Below are positions 8,116-17,959 of a stretch of 64,000 bases of DNA, piece by piece. The DNA comes from Thermanaerothrix sp034436175 (GTDB lineage: Bacteria > Chloroflexota > Anaerolineae > Anaerolineales > Anaerolineaceae). How positions within the stretch are numbered: position 1 is the first letter of the stretch; every line of letters begins with the position of its first letter. The stretch is from contig CAYRUO010000009.1 in the NCBI GenBank assembly GCA_964427505.1, positions 1 to 64,000 of the forward strand, read 5' to 3'. A program made the position numbers and the translations under genes. The notes below the pieces were generated by a model. It had not been told where the DNA came from. It did not search any database and saw nothing but the letters and a program-made list of their open reading frames with translations.

Positions 8116-10329
8116 ATGGTGATTTCGATGGACGAGACGATTAAACGTGTGATTCCAAATCACTTCAGCCTGCCCCGGCGCATCAACCGCCTGGGTCAAT
8201 TAGCCTACAACCTGTGGTGGACCTGGAACCCCGAAGCCCAGATGCTCTACCGCCTGATCAGCCAGCGCTTGTGGGATCAGGTTAACCACAACCCGGTGAC
8301 CTTTCTGAAGAAGGTAGAGCGCAGTCAGTTAAACGCGGTCACCAACGACCGCCACTACCTTGATCTTTATGATCGCACTTTTCAAAAGTTCGACGCCTAC
8401 ATGCAGGATACGCAGACCTGGTTTGCACGCACCTACCCCCAATTCACTCGGGAGACGATTGCCTATTTCTCATTTGAGTTTGGCTTGCATGAATGTCTGC
8501 CGGTGTACGCCGGCGGCCTGGGCATCTTGGCCGGCGACCACCTCAAAGAAGCCAGCGACCTGGGCATGCCGGTGGTGGGGGTAGGGTTCATCTATAACCA
8601 GGGCTATTTTGTCCAGCGTATTACCGAAGATGGCTGGCAGGAAACCAGTACCTACTACCTAGATTACGACGAAGTGCCGATCATCCCCCTGACCGATGCC
8701 CAAGGACAGCCGGTGCTGATCAGCGTGGAATTGCCCGGACGCACGGTCTATGCCCGCTTGTGGCAGGTGCAGGTGGGGCGTGTGGCGCTCTACCTGCTGG
8801 ATACCAACCTGGAGCAAAACCAGGAAAACGATCGTCAATTGACGGCACGGCTTTACAGCAGTGATCCTGAGGTGCGCATTTCGCAGGAAATCCTGCTCGG
8901 GATCGGCGGGGTGCGCGCCCTGCGCCGCCTGGGGCTACAGCCCAAGGTGTGGCATATGAACGAAGGGCACTCGGCTTTCCTGGTGCTGGAACGGGCGCGC
9001 GAACTGGTGCAAAGCGGTCTGACCTTCGAGCAAGCCGTGGCGCAGGTGCGCAAAGGCAACGTGTTTACGACGCACACACCAGTCCCCGCCGGGGTGGATC
9101 AATTCCCGCTTTGGCTGGTGGATAAGTACCTCTCGACCCTGTGGCCGCAATTGGGACTGTCCCGCGAGCAGTTGATCGCATTGGGGCACCAGACCACGCC
9201 GTGGGGCGAATCGTTCTGCATGCCGGTGCTGGCCCTGCGCCTCTCCGACCATGCTAACGCCGTCTCTGAACTGCACGGCGAGGTCTCGCGGCGGATGTGG
9301 AACTTCCTCTGGCCGGATCGCCGCGCAGAAGACGTGCCGATCACGCACGTCACCAACGGCGTGCACACCCCCTCATGGCTGGCACGGCGCCTGCGTCTGC
9401 TCTACGAGCGCTACCTCGGTCCGGACTGGTTGGAACACCTGGACGAGCCGGAACTGTGGGATCGCATCGCCGGTATTCCCGATCATGAACTGTGGGCGGT
9501 GCGCCAGCATCTCAAGCGCAAACTGGCGCTGTACGTCAACGAGCGGGCACGCCAGTTGTGGATGCGCGGTAACGTCCACCCCTCGCAGGTCTTGGCCAGC
9601 GGTGTCTTCCTGGAGCCGTATTCGCTGACCATCGGTTTCGCGCGGCGGTTTGCGACCTACAAGCGCGCCACCCTCATCCTGCGCGATTACGAACGTCTGC
9701 TGCGCATCATCACCAACCCCGATATGCCGGTGCAGATTGTCTTTGCCGGCAAGGCGCACCCGGCGGATGAACCGGGCAAACTGCTTATTCAGCAGGTCTA
9801 CCGCGCGGTCAAAGATCCGCGCGCGGCAGGGCGCTTGGTGTTCCTCGAAGACTACGATATGAATTTGGCGCGCCTGCTGGTGCAGGGGGTGGACGTGTGG
9901 CTGAACAACCCGCGCCGCCCCAACGAGGCATCGGGCACGTCGGGAATGAAAGCCGCGCTCAACGGTGTGCTTAACTTCTCGGTGTTGGACGGTTGGTGGC
10001 GCGAAGCCTATAACGGCGCCAACGGTTGGGCGATTGGCGAGGACGCCGACCCGGTGGATCCGACCCATCAAGACGAACTCGACGCGCTCAGCCTATACGA
10101 TACCTTGGAGAAAGAGATCATCCCGCTTTATTATCAGAATCGTTCCACCGACAACATTCCCTCGGGCTGGATCGCGCGGATTAAGGAATCCATTCGCACC
10201 CTGGCGCCGCAATTCAGCACCCGCCGCATGCTCAAAGAATATCTCACTGAGATGTACCTGCCCTGCCTAGAAGCGGCGGAAGAGGAAACGCCTGAAAAAG
10301 CCACAGTACCCTCTGACCAAGCGAGTTGA
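8116..10329 (+). CDS. glgP: Alpha-glucan (glycogen/maltodextrin) phosphorylase, DUF3417 type
   Basis: A 737-residue GT35 phosphorylase that releases glucose 1-phosphate from alpha-1,4-glucans, using pyridoxal phosphate. The N-terminus (NRLGQLAYNLWWTWNPEAQ) is the DUF3417 domain of the long archaeal/Thermus-type subfamily. The phosphorylase core follows: YFSFEFGLHECLPVYAGG, GFARRFATYKRA, and EASGTSGMKAALNG, whose Lys is expected to bind PLP. The start chosen is the ATG at 8116 with AAAGAGG 12 bases upstream; TTG 8104 and ATG 8128 are alternatives. The next gene starts 3 bases after the stop. Confidence 0.92.
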   Translation: MVISMDETIKRVIPNHFSLPRRINRLGQLAYNLWWTWNPEAQMLYRLISQRLWDQVNHNPVTFLKKVERSQLNAVTNDRHYLDLYDRTFQKFDAYMQDTQTWFARTYPQFTRETIAYFSFEFGLHECLPVYAGGLGILAGDHLKEASDLGMPVVGVGFIYNQGYFVQRITEDGWQETSTYYLDYDEVPIIPLTDAQGQPVLISVELPGRTVYARLWQVQVGRVALYLLDTNLEQNQENDRQLTARLYSSDPEVRISQEILLGIGGVRALRRLGLQPKVWHMNEGHSAFLVLERARELVQSGLTFEQAVAQVRKGNVFTTHTPVPAGVDQFPLWLVDKYLSTLWPQLGLSREQLIALGHQTTPWGESFCMPVLALRLSDHANAVSELHGEVSRRMWNFLWPDRRAEDVPITHVTNGVHTPSWLARRLRLLYERYLGPDWLEHLDEPELWDRIAGIPDHELWAVRQHLKRKLALYVNERARQLWMRGNVHPSQVLASGVFLEPYSLTIGFARRFATYKRATLILRDYERLLRIITNPDMPVQIVFAGKAHPADEPGKLLIQQVYRAVKDPRAAGRLVFLEDYDMNLARLLVQGVDVWLNNPRRPNEASGTSGMKAALNGVLNFSVLDGWWREAYNGANGWAIGEDADPVDPTHQDELDALSLYDTLEKEIIPLYYQNRSTDNIPSGWIARIKESIRTLAPQFSTRRMLKEYLTEMYLPCLEAAEEETPEKATVPSDQAS

Positions 10330-10332
10330 GCC

Positions 10333-10860
10333 ATGCACCTGACCCTGACCTGGCACAGTTTGCTGGTGGCGCTGGGCATCTTCGCCCTGCGCGTGTGTGA
10401 TATGTCGCTGGATACCATCCGCGTGCTGTTTGTGGTGCGCGGGCGCAAGGGGTTGGCCTGGGCACTGGGCTTCATGCAGTCGCTGATCTTCGTGATCGCG
10501 ATCAGTTCGGTGCTGGCCAACCTCGATAATCCCCTTAACATCGTGGGCTATGCCGCCGGGTTCGCCACCGGTAACGTAGTGGGGATGACGATCGAGGAAC
10601 GCCTGGCAATCGGACACCTGCAACTGACCATCATCAGCCCCCTGCGCGGCTCGGCGATTGCCGAGTTACTGCGTTCACACGGCTACGGCGTGACCGAGGT
10701 AGCCGGGCGCGGCCTGAGCGGCACGGTGACCATCCTGCACGTGGGAGTGATGCGCAAGAAGTTGGACGAGGTCGAGACGCTGGTGCTGGAAGCCGACCCC
10801 GAAGCCTTCGTCACGGTCGAAGAGATTCGCCCCCTGCGCCGCGGCTTTTGGGGAGCGTAG
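10333..10860 (+). CDS. DUF2179/UPF0316 membrane protein
   Basis: A 175-residue protein. It has three or four hydrophobic segments in the first 90 residues (with the RVCDMSLDTIRVLFVVRG signature of UPF0316 near residue 16) and a soluble C-terminal DUF2179 domain of about 80 residues. Members of this family have no firm function. It starts 3 bases after glgP and so is probably co-translated with it, but no metabolic link is evident. A two-stem terminator follows. Confidence 0.75.
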   Translation: MHLTLTWHSLLVALGIFALRVCDMSLDTIRVLFVVRGRKGLAWALGFMQSLIFVIAISSVLANLDNPLNIVGYAAGFATGNVVGMTIEERLAIGHLQLTIISPLRGSAIAELLRSHGYGVTEVAGRGLSGTVTILHVGVMRKKLDEVETLVLEADPEAFVTVEEIRPLRRGFWGA

Positions 10861-10884
10861 AGATAAGAAGCCAAAGACACACCA

Positions 10885-10933
10885 GCGGCCTTTCGGTCCT
10901 CAATCTGGGACCGCGACATTCTTGAAAGGCCGC
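10885..10933. terminator. Compound hairpin terminator between converging genes
   Basis: An outer 10-bp stem (GCGGCCTTTC with GAAAGGCCGC) encloses a 6-bp inner stem (CGGTCC with GGACCG). It lies between the ends of the DUF2179 gene (+) and the ROK kinase gene (-). The T-tracts are weak on both sides, so it may act bidirectionally or protect 3' ends. Confidence 0.55.
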
Positions 10934-11025
10934 CGACTTATTCTTCCCTCATCACCGGCTGTACGAGGCCGGATCATGACTCCAGAATGAACTCTTCCCT
11001 CTTGGCTGGAGAATTAAAGTCGGCT

Positions 11026-12009
11026 TCAGAAGTCCACCAGCGCCGCCGCTCCCAAGATCCCGATATTGGTGCCCAGGCTGGTCAATTGAATAAAATCCGG
11101 CCTCAGCAGATCCCGAAAGACCCAACTTTCACTTGCCAACTGCTGGACGGCGCGAAGAAGGTAATCCATGAACAGTGGGCTTGCATAAACCACTCCACCC
11201 CCTAGAATAACTCGCTGGGGGTCATAGGCCAGGGCGATGAATTGGATCCCCACCGCCAGGTAGTGGGCCACCTCATGGGTCGCCTCCGCCGCCGCCAGAT
11301 CGCCATGGGCGGCGGCTTCATACACCTCTTGTAGAGTTATCCCGCCGCCCAACAATGCTCTCAAAGAGGATTCCTTTCCCGACTTTATTTTCTCTTCCAC
11401 CCGCTGAACGATGGCCGGCCCCGAAACAATGGCTTCCAGACAACCGCGCCCGCCGCATTTGCATCGGGGCCCCCGGACGTCCACCACAGCATGGCCGATC
11501 TCCCCGGCCATGCCGTTATGTCCCCGGTAGATCTTCCCTTCCAAAATAACCGCGGCGGCTACGCCTGTTCCGATATTGAGGTAGACGATATTTTTTAAGC
11601 CGCGGCCAACGCCATACTTAAGTTCCCCCAACGCAGCCACCTTGACATCGTTTTCGATGACACAGCGGATGCCCAATCGGCTTTGTAATTCTTGCACGAC
11701 CGGCACATCACGCCATTGAAGATTGACCGAGGCCACCCCAATCCCGCGCTCGGGATCCACGATCCCCGGGATACCTAACCCCACTCCCTTGATATCCTTG
11801 GGGTCTATGTTCGTCTCGCTGATCACCTCTAATACCGTCGAGGCAATGCTGTCGAGGGTCTTTTCCGGGCTGGAGATGTCGGTTCGACGCGTCTTAACGC
11901 CAGAGATCCGACCTTGAGCATCCACAAGAGCCGCGGCGATTTTGGTGCCACCGACATCCACGCCAATTGAATAGGGTGCACTGCGATTGAAGGTTATCTC
12001 ATGAGGCAT
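11026..12009 (-). CDS. ROK family sugar kinase (glucokinase-like)
   Basis: A 327-residue ROK protein without a DNA-binding domain, so a kinase rather than a repressor. It has the phosphate loop DVGGTK (residues 18-23), catalytic Asp in ENDVKVAALGE, sugar-contacting GEIGH and the zinc motif CKCGGRGC (CxCGxxGC). It is the last gene of the leftward sugar operon that starts with the ROK repressor at 21640, so it probably phosphorylates the imported or released hexose. Glucose, mannose and N-acetyl sugars are all possible substrates for the family. Confidence 0.88.
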   Translation of the reverse strand: MPHEITFNRSAPYSIGVDVGGTKIAAALVDAQGRISGVKTRRTDISSPEKTLDSIASTVLEVISETNIDPKDIKGVGLGIPGIVDPERGIGVASVNLQWRDVPVVQELQSRLGIRCVIENDVKVAALGELKYGVGRGLKNIVYLNIGTGVAAAVILEGKIYRGHNGMAGEIGHAVVDVRGPRCKCGGRGCLEAIVSGPAIVQRVEEKIKSGKESSLRALLGGGITLQEVYEAAAHGDLAAAEATHEVAHYLAVGIQFIALAYDPQRVILGGGVVYASPLFMDYLLRAVQQLASESWVFRDLLRPDFIQLTSLGTNIGILGAAALVDF

Positions 12010-12127
12010 TTACCTGCCCGGGTCCTTTCTAAAGTAATGTTGCCATGCCAGCCTACTTAGCCTTGTATTTTAACCAAATCACCACCCCTTTGCGGATTGC
12101 GTTTTTCAAGGACGATGGATCCCGCGC

Positions 12128-13168
12128 TCAAACGATCGAGGACATTGGGACAATTTTATTTTCGGCAATCGAGGTCTCAGCCGCAATGACCACATCCAGA
12201 GCCCGCAACCCATCTTCGCCAGTCACCAGCGGGGTCTTGTCTTCAAGGATGCAGGTCAGAAAATGTTCCACTTCGTTTTTTACCGCCCCGCTTACCCGCC
12301 CATGCAGGGTGGGCCAATGCCGTGTGTCCGGAAGCATCCAGCCGCTCATCCCCACGCCATAAACGTCCATGGGGGTGAAATCAAGGCTAAGGTTGCCGTG
12401 CGAACCGATCACATTCATGCGCACATCCCCGAACCCGCCCCAACTCTTGGGAGTCTCCCATTTTGCCCAAGTTTCAGGCAGACACCACCCAACTTCATGC
12501 ACCCCCAGCGCGCCATCCTCAAACTCGATCATCACCCACGCCGAATCGAAGGTCTTGAACTCCTCCCATACCCGCCCGTAGAGAGGACGGGCATAGACCG
12601 ATTTAACCGGGACAGGGTGATACCAAAGCATCTGGTCAATATCATGCACGCCGATGTAAAGAAGGGGCGAAATTCGCCCGTTTAACCGGCGCGCCTCGTT
12701 GATGGAGGCGATCCGACGAGCGTAGGCCGATAAAAATTTGCCGATACTCCCTTCACGGATTGCCGAGTAGAGCAGGGCATAACTGGGTTCAAAGCGCAAG
12801 ATGTGGCCTACCATCAATTTGACCCCGGCCTCACGACATGCGGTGATCATGTGCTGGGCTTCATGATGGGTCGTGGCAATGGGCTTCTCCACAAACACAT
12901 GGCATCCCGCCCTTGCGGCGGCAAGGGTTGGTTTCAAGTGGTCAAATTCAGGGGTGGCGATGAATACGGCCGCGGGATGATGACGCTCGAATAGTTCTTC
13001 GGCGTTGGCGTAAAACGCACACCCAAACTGCTCTGCAACCTTCTGCGCTCGTTGGGTGTCCACGTCCGCCACGGCGATCACACGGGCATAGGGCAACTCG
13101 CTGGCTGCCCGCGCCAGCAAGTTGCCCATAAAGCCCGCCCCGATCACAGCAATCGAGACGTCTTCCAT
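12128..13168 (-). CDS. Gfo/Idh/MocA family NAD(P)-dependent oxidoreductase
   Basis: A 346-residue sugar or inositol dehydrogenase-like enzyme. The Rossmann dinucleotide site GAGFMGNLLA is at residue 10, the family EKPIA motif (catalytic Lys) near residue 97, and the C-terminal alpha/beta domain carries GVHDIDQMLWY with the usual His/Asp. These enzymes oxidise or epimerise ring hydroxyls of sugars, and some use the chemistry to cleave glycosides. It lies 10 bases after the amidotransferase-like gene and shares its operon. The ribosome site GGGGGAGG is unusually close to the ATG. Confidence 0.88.
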   Translation of the reverse strand: MEDVSIAVIGAGFMGNLLARAASELPYARVIAVADVDTQRAQKVAEQFGCAFYANAEELFERHHPAAVFIATPEFDHLKPTLAAARAGCHVFVEKPIATTHHEAQHMITACREAGVKLMVGHILRFEPSYALLYSAIREGSIGKFLSAYARRIASINEARRLNGRISPLLYIGVHDIDQMLWYHPVPVKSVYARPLYGRVWEEFKTFDSAWVMIEFEDGALGVHEVGWCLPETWAKWETPKSWGGFGDVRMNVIGSHGNLSLDFTPMDVYGVGMSGWMLPDTRHWPTLHGRVSGAVKNEVEHFLTCILEDKTPLVTGEDGLRALDVVIAAETSIAENKIVPMSSIV

Positions 13169-13178
13169 ACCTCCCCCT

Positions 13179-13952
13179 TTATTCTTTTCCGGCTAACCAA
13201 TGCACTACCTGCCGCCAAAACTGCCCATAATATTCCCAGGGTTGGAAATATTCTGCCCAGTGTGGACTGCAATCGCTGGCGAAAGCCATGGCGCGCCCTT
13301 TTCCAAACTGCCAGGTCACGATCAGGGGCGCCTCGTCTTCCCCTTCACCGATGGTGGCCAACACCTCTGCCCCCTCTTTGGGGAAGATCCGGTTGTAGCC
13401 CTCAAACACCGGGCACTCATCCCACGGAATACCCCGCAAAATCGGATGATCCGGATTCTTGACGTGCACCCGAACGCCCTCCGGGGCTTCCACCCGATCA
13501 TCCAGACCCTTCATACACGTCACGGGCAGGGCTTCCTCAACCGGGGTGTTGTAGTAGCCGCCGTGTCCGAACCGACCGCTGAAGGACGTCCAACCGCCGA
13601 TCATCAGCAGGCCGCCGCCATTGCGGGTGTACTCGCGAATGGCCTTGAGCCGATTGGTGCGCGGTAGCGGGGTGCCGGGGATCCAGAATGGATAGAGAGC
13701 CAGCACTTCGCATTCGCAGTCGCTGATGATGACCACGTCGTATTCTGAAAGCCCTTCAACGGTGCGCGGAAAATCGGAAATGGCTTGTTCATTGGTCATA
13801 TGGACGACCTCGATTCCCCCCTGCTTCAATGCATCAATCAAAGGCTGCCCCCAGATATGATGGGAGAAACCTTTCACCTCAAGGTTAAAGGGGGACGCAA
13901 CAAACACAGGGCCAATCTTTGAACAGGCGTCACCGGCGTATAAGACTTTCAT
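13179..13952 (-). CDS. Glutamine-amidotransferase-like protein (DUF1355/GATase1-like)
   Basis: A 257-residue cytoplasmic protein of the class I glutamine amidotransferase-like fold seen in PF07090. Recognisable stretches are the YDVVIISDCE strand-turn, GGGLLMIGGW and the C-terminal GKGRAMAFASDCSPHW. The Cys in SDCE and the one in ASDCSPH do not clearly form a Cys-His-Glu triad, so amidase activity cannot be claimed. Such proteins occur beside sugar ABC operons and ThuA-like genes. AAGGAGGT precedes the ATG. It sits between the DUF5107-TPR gene and the oxidoreductase gene with short gaps. Confidence 0.75.
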   Translation of the reverse strand: MKVLYAGDACSKIGPVFVASPFNLEVKGFSHHIWGQPLIDALKQGGIEVVHMTNEQAISDFPRTVEGLSEYDVVIISDCECEVLALYPFWIPGTPLPRTNRLKAIREYTRNGGGLLMIGGWTSFSGRFGHGGYYNTPVEEALPVTCMKGLDDRVEAPEGVRVHVKNPDHPILRGIPWDECPVFEGYNRIFPKEGAEVLATIGEGEDEAPLIVTWQFGKGRAMAFASDCSPHWAEYFQPWEYYGQFWRQVVHWLAGKE

Positions 13953-13966
13953 GATGGATTACCTCC

Positions 13967-16900
13967 TTAGCGATGGGATTGAGTGATTCGTACGGATTCG
14001 GATGGCTCCAGCCCTAACTCGGTGTAACGATTGATCTTGTCCAGGGCGCTTTCCACATAGGGATAGAGAGCAGAGTGGCTGGGATGATATTCCTTCGCCG
14101 CGCAGTACCATGCATCGAGGGCGTCTTGATAGCGCCCAATGCGCTCATAAGCCAGTCCCAGCAGGTAATAAATTTGGGCTTGCTTGAGATCCGGCGGCTG
14201 TCCTACCCCCAAATTGACCGGATATTCTAGCGCCTTCTGGTAGTCTTCAATGGCTTGCTCTGGCCGCCCCGCTTGGAGATGCTTCTCGGCACGCTGTAAG
14301 AGCGCTTGGACATATACATCATGGAAGGTCTGATCCATCTCCAGCGGGACAAACGTCTCATTCTGCATGATGTATAACGCCTTATCTTCCTCCCCCAATT
14401 CCACCAGCATCAACACCCGCCGCTTGCGCACATCTTCGCGCAGGTCGGGCAGGGCTTCGATGCGTTCTAAGAGTTTCCGGCGGTCTGCCTGGCGCCCCAA
14501 CAGTTTATACAGATCATCCAGGTGTAAGTACAGGTCTTGGTTTAAGGGGTTAATGGCCAGCGCCCGTTCAAAGTATTCAACTGCGCGTAAGGGATCTTCT
14601 TTATATTTCCACATTGCCCAGCCGAGATTGCGGTAGAGGACATCAAAATCACCCATGCCCTGAGCGGCCTTCTCCCAACATTGAATGGCCTCGTCATACC
14701 GCTGGCGGGCATAGAGGAAATTCCCGAGATAGTAGTGCGCCTTGAAATCATCCGGATGGTGTTCGATGGCAGTGAGCAGTGCCAGAATTTCCTCTAAACG
14801 GCTAGGGAAGCACAGATCCGGCTTGCAGTCCCGCGCCCACTGATACCATTCCTGGGCCTGCGCCTCGCGCCCGAGCGCGTGGTTGATCCAATACCCCAAA
14901 TAGCCGAGCATCGGATACGGGTAAAGTGCTTTAAACCGCTCCAGTACCTGAAGTGCATCCTTATAGCAACCAAAGCCAATGTAATAGCCCGCCAAATCAA
15001 GGATGTATTGGCGGTCATCGCTCAGTAAGCGGGTTAATGTTTGGTGATACTGCGCATCCCCGGTAATAAGCCCCAGTTCCCACAGTGCCGCATGGTTGAG
15101 CGGATCCATCTGGACAGCCCGACCGAGAACCTCGGCAGCCTTAGTCGGATGTCCGGCTTTGCGGTAAAGGGTCCCCAGAAGCACATGCAATACTGCGACC
15201 TCCGGCTTAGCCTCTAACACTCGGGTAACCGTGGTAATGGCTTCATCAAGGCGATTTTGCCGGATCAACAGCCCGGCGATATTGACATGGGCCGGGACGT
15301 AAAGATCGGACGCGGCAGGCAGCGAGCGGAATTGGTCGAAGGCTTCATCAATGTGGTTCTGTTGGGTGGCAATGAACCCCAGGAAATAGCGCGCGTCATC
15401 CACCGCATTCGACAACGCGGTTTGAAGGTGGCGTGAAGCCCGCTGGAAATCCGCGGCTCGCACATAGAGCAAGCCCAAGCGCAAATTAGCCAGAGGATGA
15501 TTGGGATTTTCTTCCAGCGCCTTGCGGTAGTAGGTGATGGCATGATCGCGCTGATCTAATTTCTCGTAATACAGCCCCTGTTCATAGTAGGAACGCTTAG
15601 TGGGAGCGAAGGTCTTAGAGGCCTCTTCTTCTTGTGCCCGGCGCGAGGGCTTTCGATCGAAGACGTAGTCCAGAAGCACCTTCCCCTGGGCATCAAAGAT
15701 CTGCACGATGAGCGGGTTATCGGCAATCCCACGCGTATCCACCTCGCGGCTCATCTGCGCCGGGTGCTCAGGCGCAATGTCCCTCTTCTCCGCAATGAGG
15801 GTCTGATTGGGGGTTCGTAGGATGATCTCGACCCCTGGAAATGCGCGTGCCGGACATACCCCAAGCACTAACTGGTAAGTATAGGGATCCGAATGGGTAG
15901 GCATGAGACGGATGTTAACGGCCACATCTTCATTGGCACAAGAGACGCCGTTGATGCCGCGCAGGGGCACCCACCACTCCCGCCAGGATTTGGTGGCAAA
16001 TGGGGACAGAAAGTCGAAGTCCAGTTGCGTCTCCAAGGCGCCGCACTGCGTCTCGGCGTATAAGGAACCGTCATCCGTCAACGCCGATTGATTCACGATG
16101 CCGATGGGTGCATTCCCCCACGACCACAACTTCATCCCAGCCACAAAGCGCGGGTCGGCACAGTGGACATAACCGCGGTTCTTGGAATGCTGCCAGGCGC
16201 CGAAGAAATTCCACGTGATGTCGCGCCCAAAGACGGAGAGGTGGGTGAGAATGTTTTTCTGCCAGCGAAGATTGAGCGGATCGTGCATGATGTCCACCGG
16301 CCACTTGGGGGTGCCTTCCATCCCGGGCAGGCCGGGGTCGTCGCGAATCAGATCAAGTCGCGCCATAGGCCAGGGAGCGGAACCCGAAAACTCATAGGAC
16401 CGCGCGCGGCGGAAGGGATAGATGAACTCGGTCTGGTCATCGGCATCGAGCGAGGCATTGGTCCAGTAATGGTATCGCCCGGGCAAGAAGTAGGGGTTGG
16501 TTAGGGTGACGTCTTGCGCCAGCGCACACCGATCGGGGAAAAGGGTCAACGTGACCATCCATTTCATGCGTGAAAGATGTTCGATGCCCCCGAAGGAAAT
16601 GCTGGCACTTTCATCTGCGTTCTGACGGATGGACCAGTTGACGGGGTCCGCGGTGGTGGGGGCATGGGCAACGGGGAAACTGAATTCGATGCCGCCGGAG
16701 AAGAATGCCCCCCGTATCGCCAGCGGAGAAAACTTAACGACGTGATTTTTATAGAACACCTCGGCCTGCGAAACCTTGTCGAACACGGAATAGACCCGTC
16801 CGCCGAGGTCTGGGATGACCGTCACACGTAGGTAGGCATTTTCCAGCACCAGCGCGCGGTACGTCTTAAGCGTGGGACGAGAATCAATGTGATCTAAAAG

Positions 16901-17038
16901 GGTATAGGGGTAGATGAGCGCGACGCCGTATTGGGAGCGAAAAACCGGGTTGGGATTCTCGCCCTTAATCAGATACGTGGGAAGTTCAAGGGTATCTTCG
17001 TAAACCTTAACCGCCCTGAAGTTGCTTGCCCCGCCCAT
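13967..17038 (-). CDS. DUF5107 domain protein with C-terminal TPR repeats
   Basis: A 1023-residue protein without signal peptide, so probably cytoplasmic. Residues about 20-350 form the DUF5107 domain, a beta-rich region resembling aldose-epimerase-type carbohydrate folds (VIPDLGGRVYSVFDK, HYWTNASLDADDQTEFIYPF). A linker is followed from about residue 480 by many TPR units, for example YYEQGLYYEKLDQRDHAITY and DEAIQCWEKAAQ, to the C-terminus. GGAGG lies just before the ATG. It is inside a sugar-import operon, which suggests action on an imported glycoside or oligosaccharide. No characterised reaction is known to me for this architecture. Confidence 0.8.
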   Translation of the reverse strand: MGGASNFRAVKVYEDTLELPTYLIKGENPNPVFRSQYGVALIYPYTLLDHIDSRPTLKTYRALVLENAYLRVTVIPDLGGRVYSVFDKVSQAEVFYKNHVVKFSPLAIRGAFFSGGIEFSFPVAHAPTTADPVNWSIRQNADESASISFGGIEHLSRMKWMVTLTLFPDRCALAQDVTLTNPYFLPGRYHYWTNASLDADDQTEFIYPFRRARSYEFSGSAPWPMARLDLIRDDPGLPGMEGTPKWPVDIMHDPLNLRWQKNILTHLSVFGRDITWNFFGAWQHSKNRGYVHCADPRFVAGMKLWSWGNAPIGIVNQSALTDDGSLYAETQCGALETQLDFDFLSPFATKSWREWWVPLRGINGVSCANEDVAVNIRLMPTHSDPYTYQLVLGVCPARAFPGVEIILRTPNQTLIAEKRDIAPEHPAQMSREVDTRGIADNPLIVQIFDAQGKVLLDYVFDRKPSRRAQEEEASKTFAPTKRSYYEQGLYYEKLDQRDHAITYYRKALEENPNHPLANLRLGLLYVRAADFQRASRHLQTALSNAVDDARYFLGFIATQQNHIDEAFDQFRSLPAASDLYVPAHVNIAGLLIRQNRLDEAITTVTRVLEAKPEVAVLHVLLGTLYRKAGHPTKAAEVLGRAVQMDPLNHAALWELGLITGDAQYHQTLTRLLSDDRQYILDLAGYYIGFGCYKDALQVLERFKALYPYPMLGYLGYWINHALGREAQAQEWYQWARDCKPDLCFPSRLEEILALLTAIEHHPDDFKAHYYLGNFLYARQRYDEAIQCWEKAAQGMGDFDVLYRNLGWAMWKYKEDPLRAVEYFERALAINPLNQDLYLHLDDLYKLLGRQADRRKLLERIEALPDLREDVRKRRVLMLVELGEEDKALYIMQNETFVPLEMDQTFHDVYVQALLQRAEKHLQAGRPEQAIEDYQKALEYPVNLGVGQPPDLKQAQIYYLLGLAYERIGRYQDALDAWYCAAKEYHPSHSALYPYVESALDKINRYTELGLEPSESVRITQSHR

Positions 17039-17051
17039 TTTTGACCTCCGT

Positions 17052-17951
17052 TTAGCGGAAAGTGATCGAAGCCGAAAGCCCTTCGGTGAGCCATTTGCGC
17101 ATGGTGATTGCCAGGATCAGGGGTGGAATAAGACCTAACGTGACGCACACCGAGATGAGCGAATACGACGCATCGGGATTACCAGCAATGGACGCGATGA
17201 TCACCGGGCCGGTCTGTGATTTTATGGATTGGGTGATCAAGCGCGCGAAGAGGAACTCGTTGTAAGAGGTCATAAACGCAAATGCCGCCGCCGCCACCAA
17301 GCCAGGCGCCATCAGCGGGAGCACAATGTTGAGAAGGGCTTGAAGCGGGGTACACCCATCCACTAAGGCGGCATCTTCGATTTCGCGCGGCAGGTTGGAG
17401 ATGTACAAAGAGAGGAACCAAATAGTAAACGGGAGCGTCAGAGCCAAGTAAATGAGAATCAAGCCCAAATAGGTATCCAGTAACTTGAGGTTTTTGATGA
17501 TGACGTAGTAAGGGATAGCCACGGCGATGAGCGGCATGAGGCGACTGCCCAGGATGAAGTTGTACCAAAACTGCTTGCCACGGAACTTCAGCCTTGCAAA
17601 GGTATAGGCAGCCGGGGTGCCCAGCAGTAAATTGACCACCATGACCACCGCTGAGACGACAAAACTGTTTTTAAGAGCCGGCGCGATAAGGCGAGCCTCT
17701 TGCGAGATGCGGCTTCGCAGTTGCCCCTTGACCTCATAGGCAGTCGGGATTTCGCCGGTGAAGACATAGCGATAGTTATCCAGGGTGGGGTTTTGAGGGA
17801 TGATCGAGGGGGGACGCTTCAGCAACTCGTTCTCGCCCTGAAAACTGGCGATCGCCATCCACAGGAAGGGGCCGAGAATATAGACGATCAGGATGATAAC
17901 CAATAGGTTCGCCAAGCCGGATCCTAAGCGCTTTCGGATTGCACTATTCAT
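17052..17951 (-). CDS. Sugar ABC transporter permease, MalG type
   Basis: A 299-residue inner-membrane permease of the CUT1 carbohydrate family with six predicted segments. The EAA coupling loop is clear: EIEDAALVDGCTPLQALLNI. The ATG at 17951 is preferred because GAGGTGG lies just upstream; a TTG at 17963 in frame is a less likely start. It follows the MalF-like gene with an 8-bp gap. No ATPase gene is present in the operon, so a shared MsmX-type ATPase encoded elsewhere is expected. Confidence 0.92.
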   Translation of the reverse strand: MNSAIRKRLGSGLANLLVIILIVYILGPFLWMAIASFQGENELLKRPPSIIPQNPTLDNYRYVFTGEIPTAYEVKGQLRSRISQEARLIAPALKNSFVVSAVVMVVNLLLGTPAAYTFARLKFRGKQFWYNFILGSRLMPLIAVAIPYYVIIKNLKLLDTYLGLILIYLALTLPFTIWFLSLYISNLPREIEDAALVDGCTPLQALLNIVLPLMAPGLVAAAAFAFMTSYNEFLFARLITQSIKSQTGPVIIASIAGNPDASYSLISVCVTLGLIPPLILAITMRKWLTEGLSASITFR

Positions 17952-17959
17952 CTTCCACC

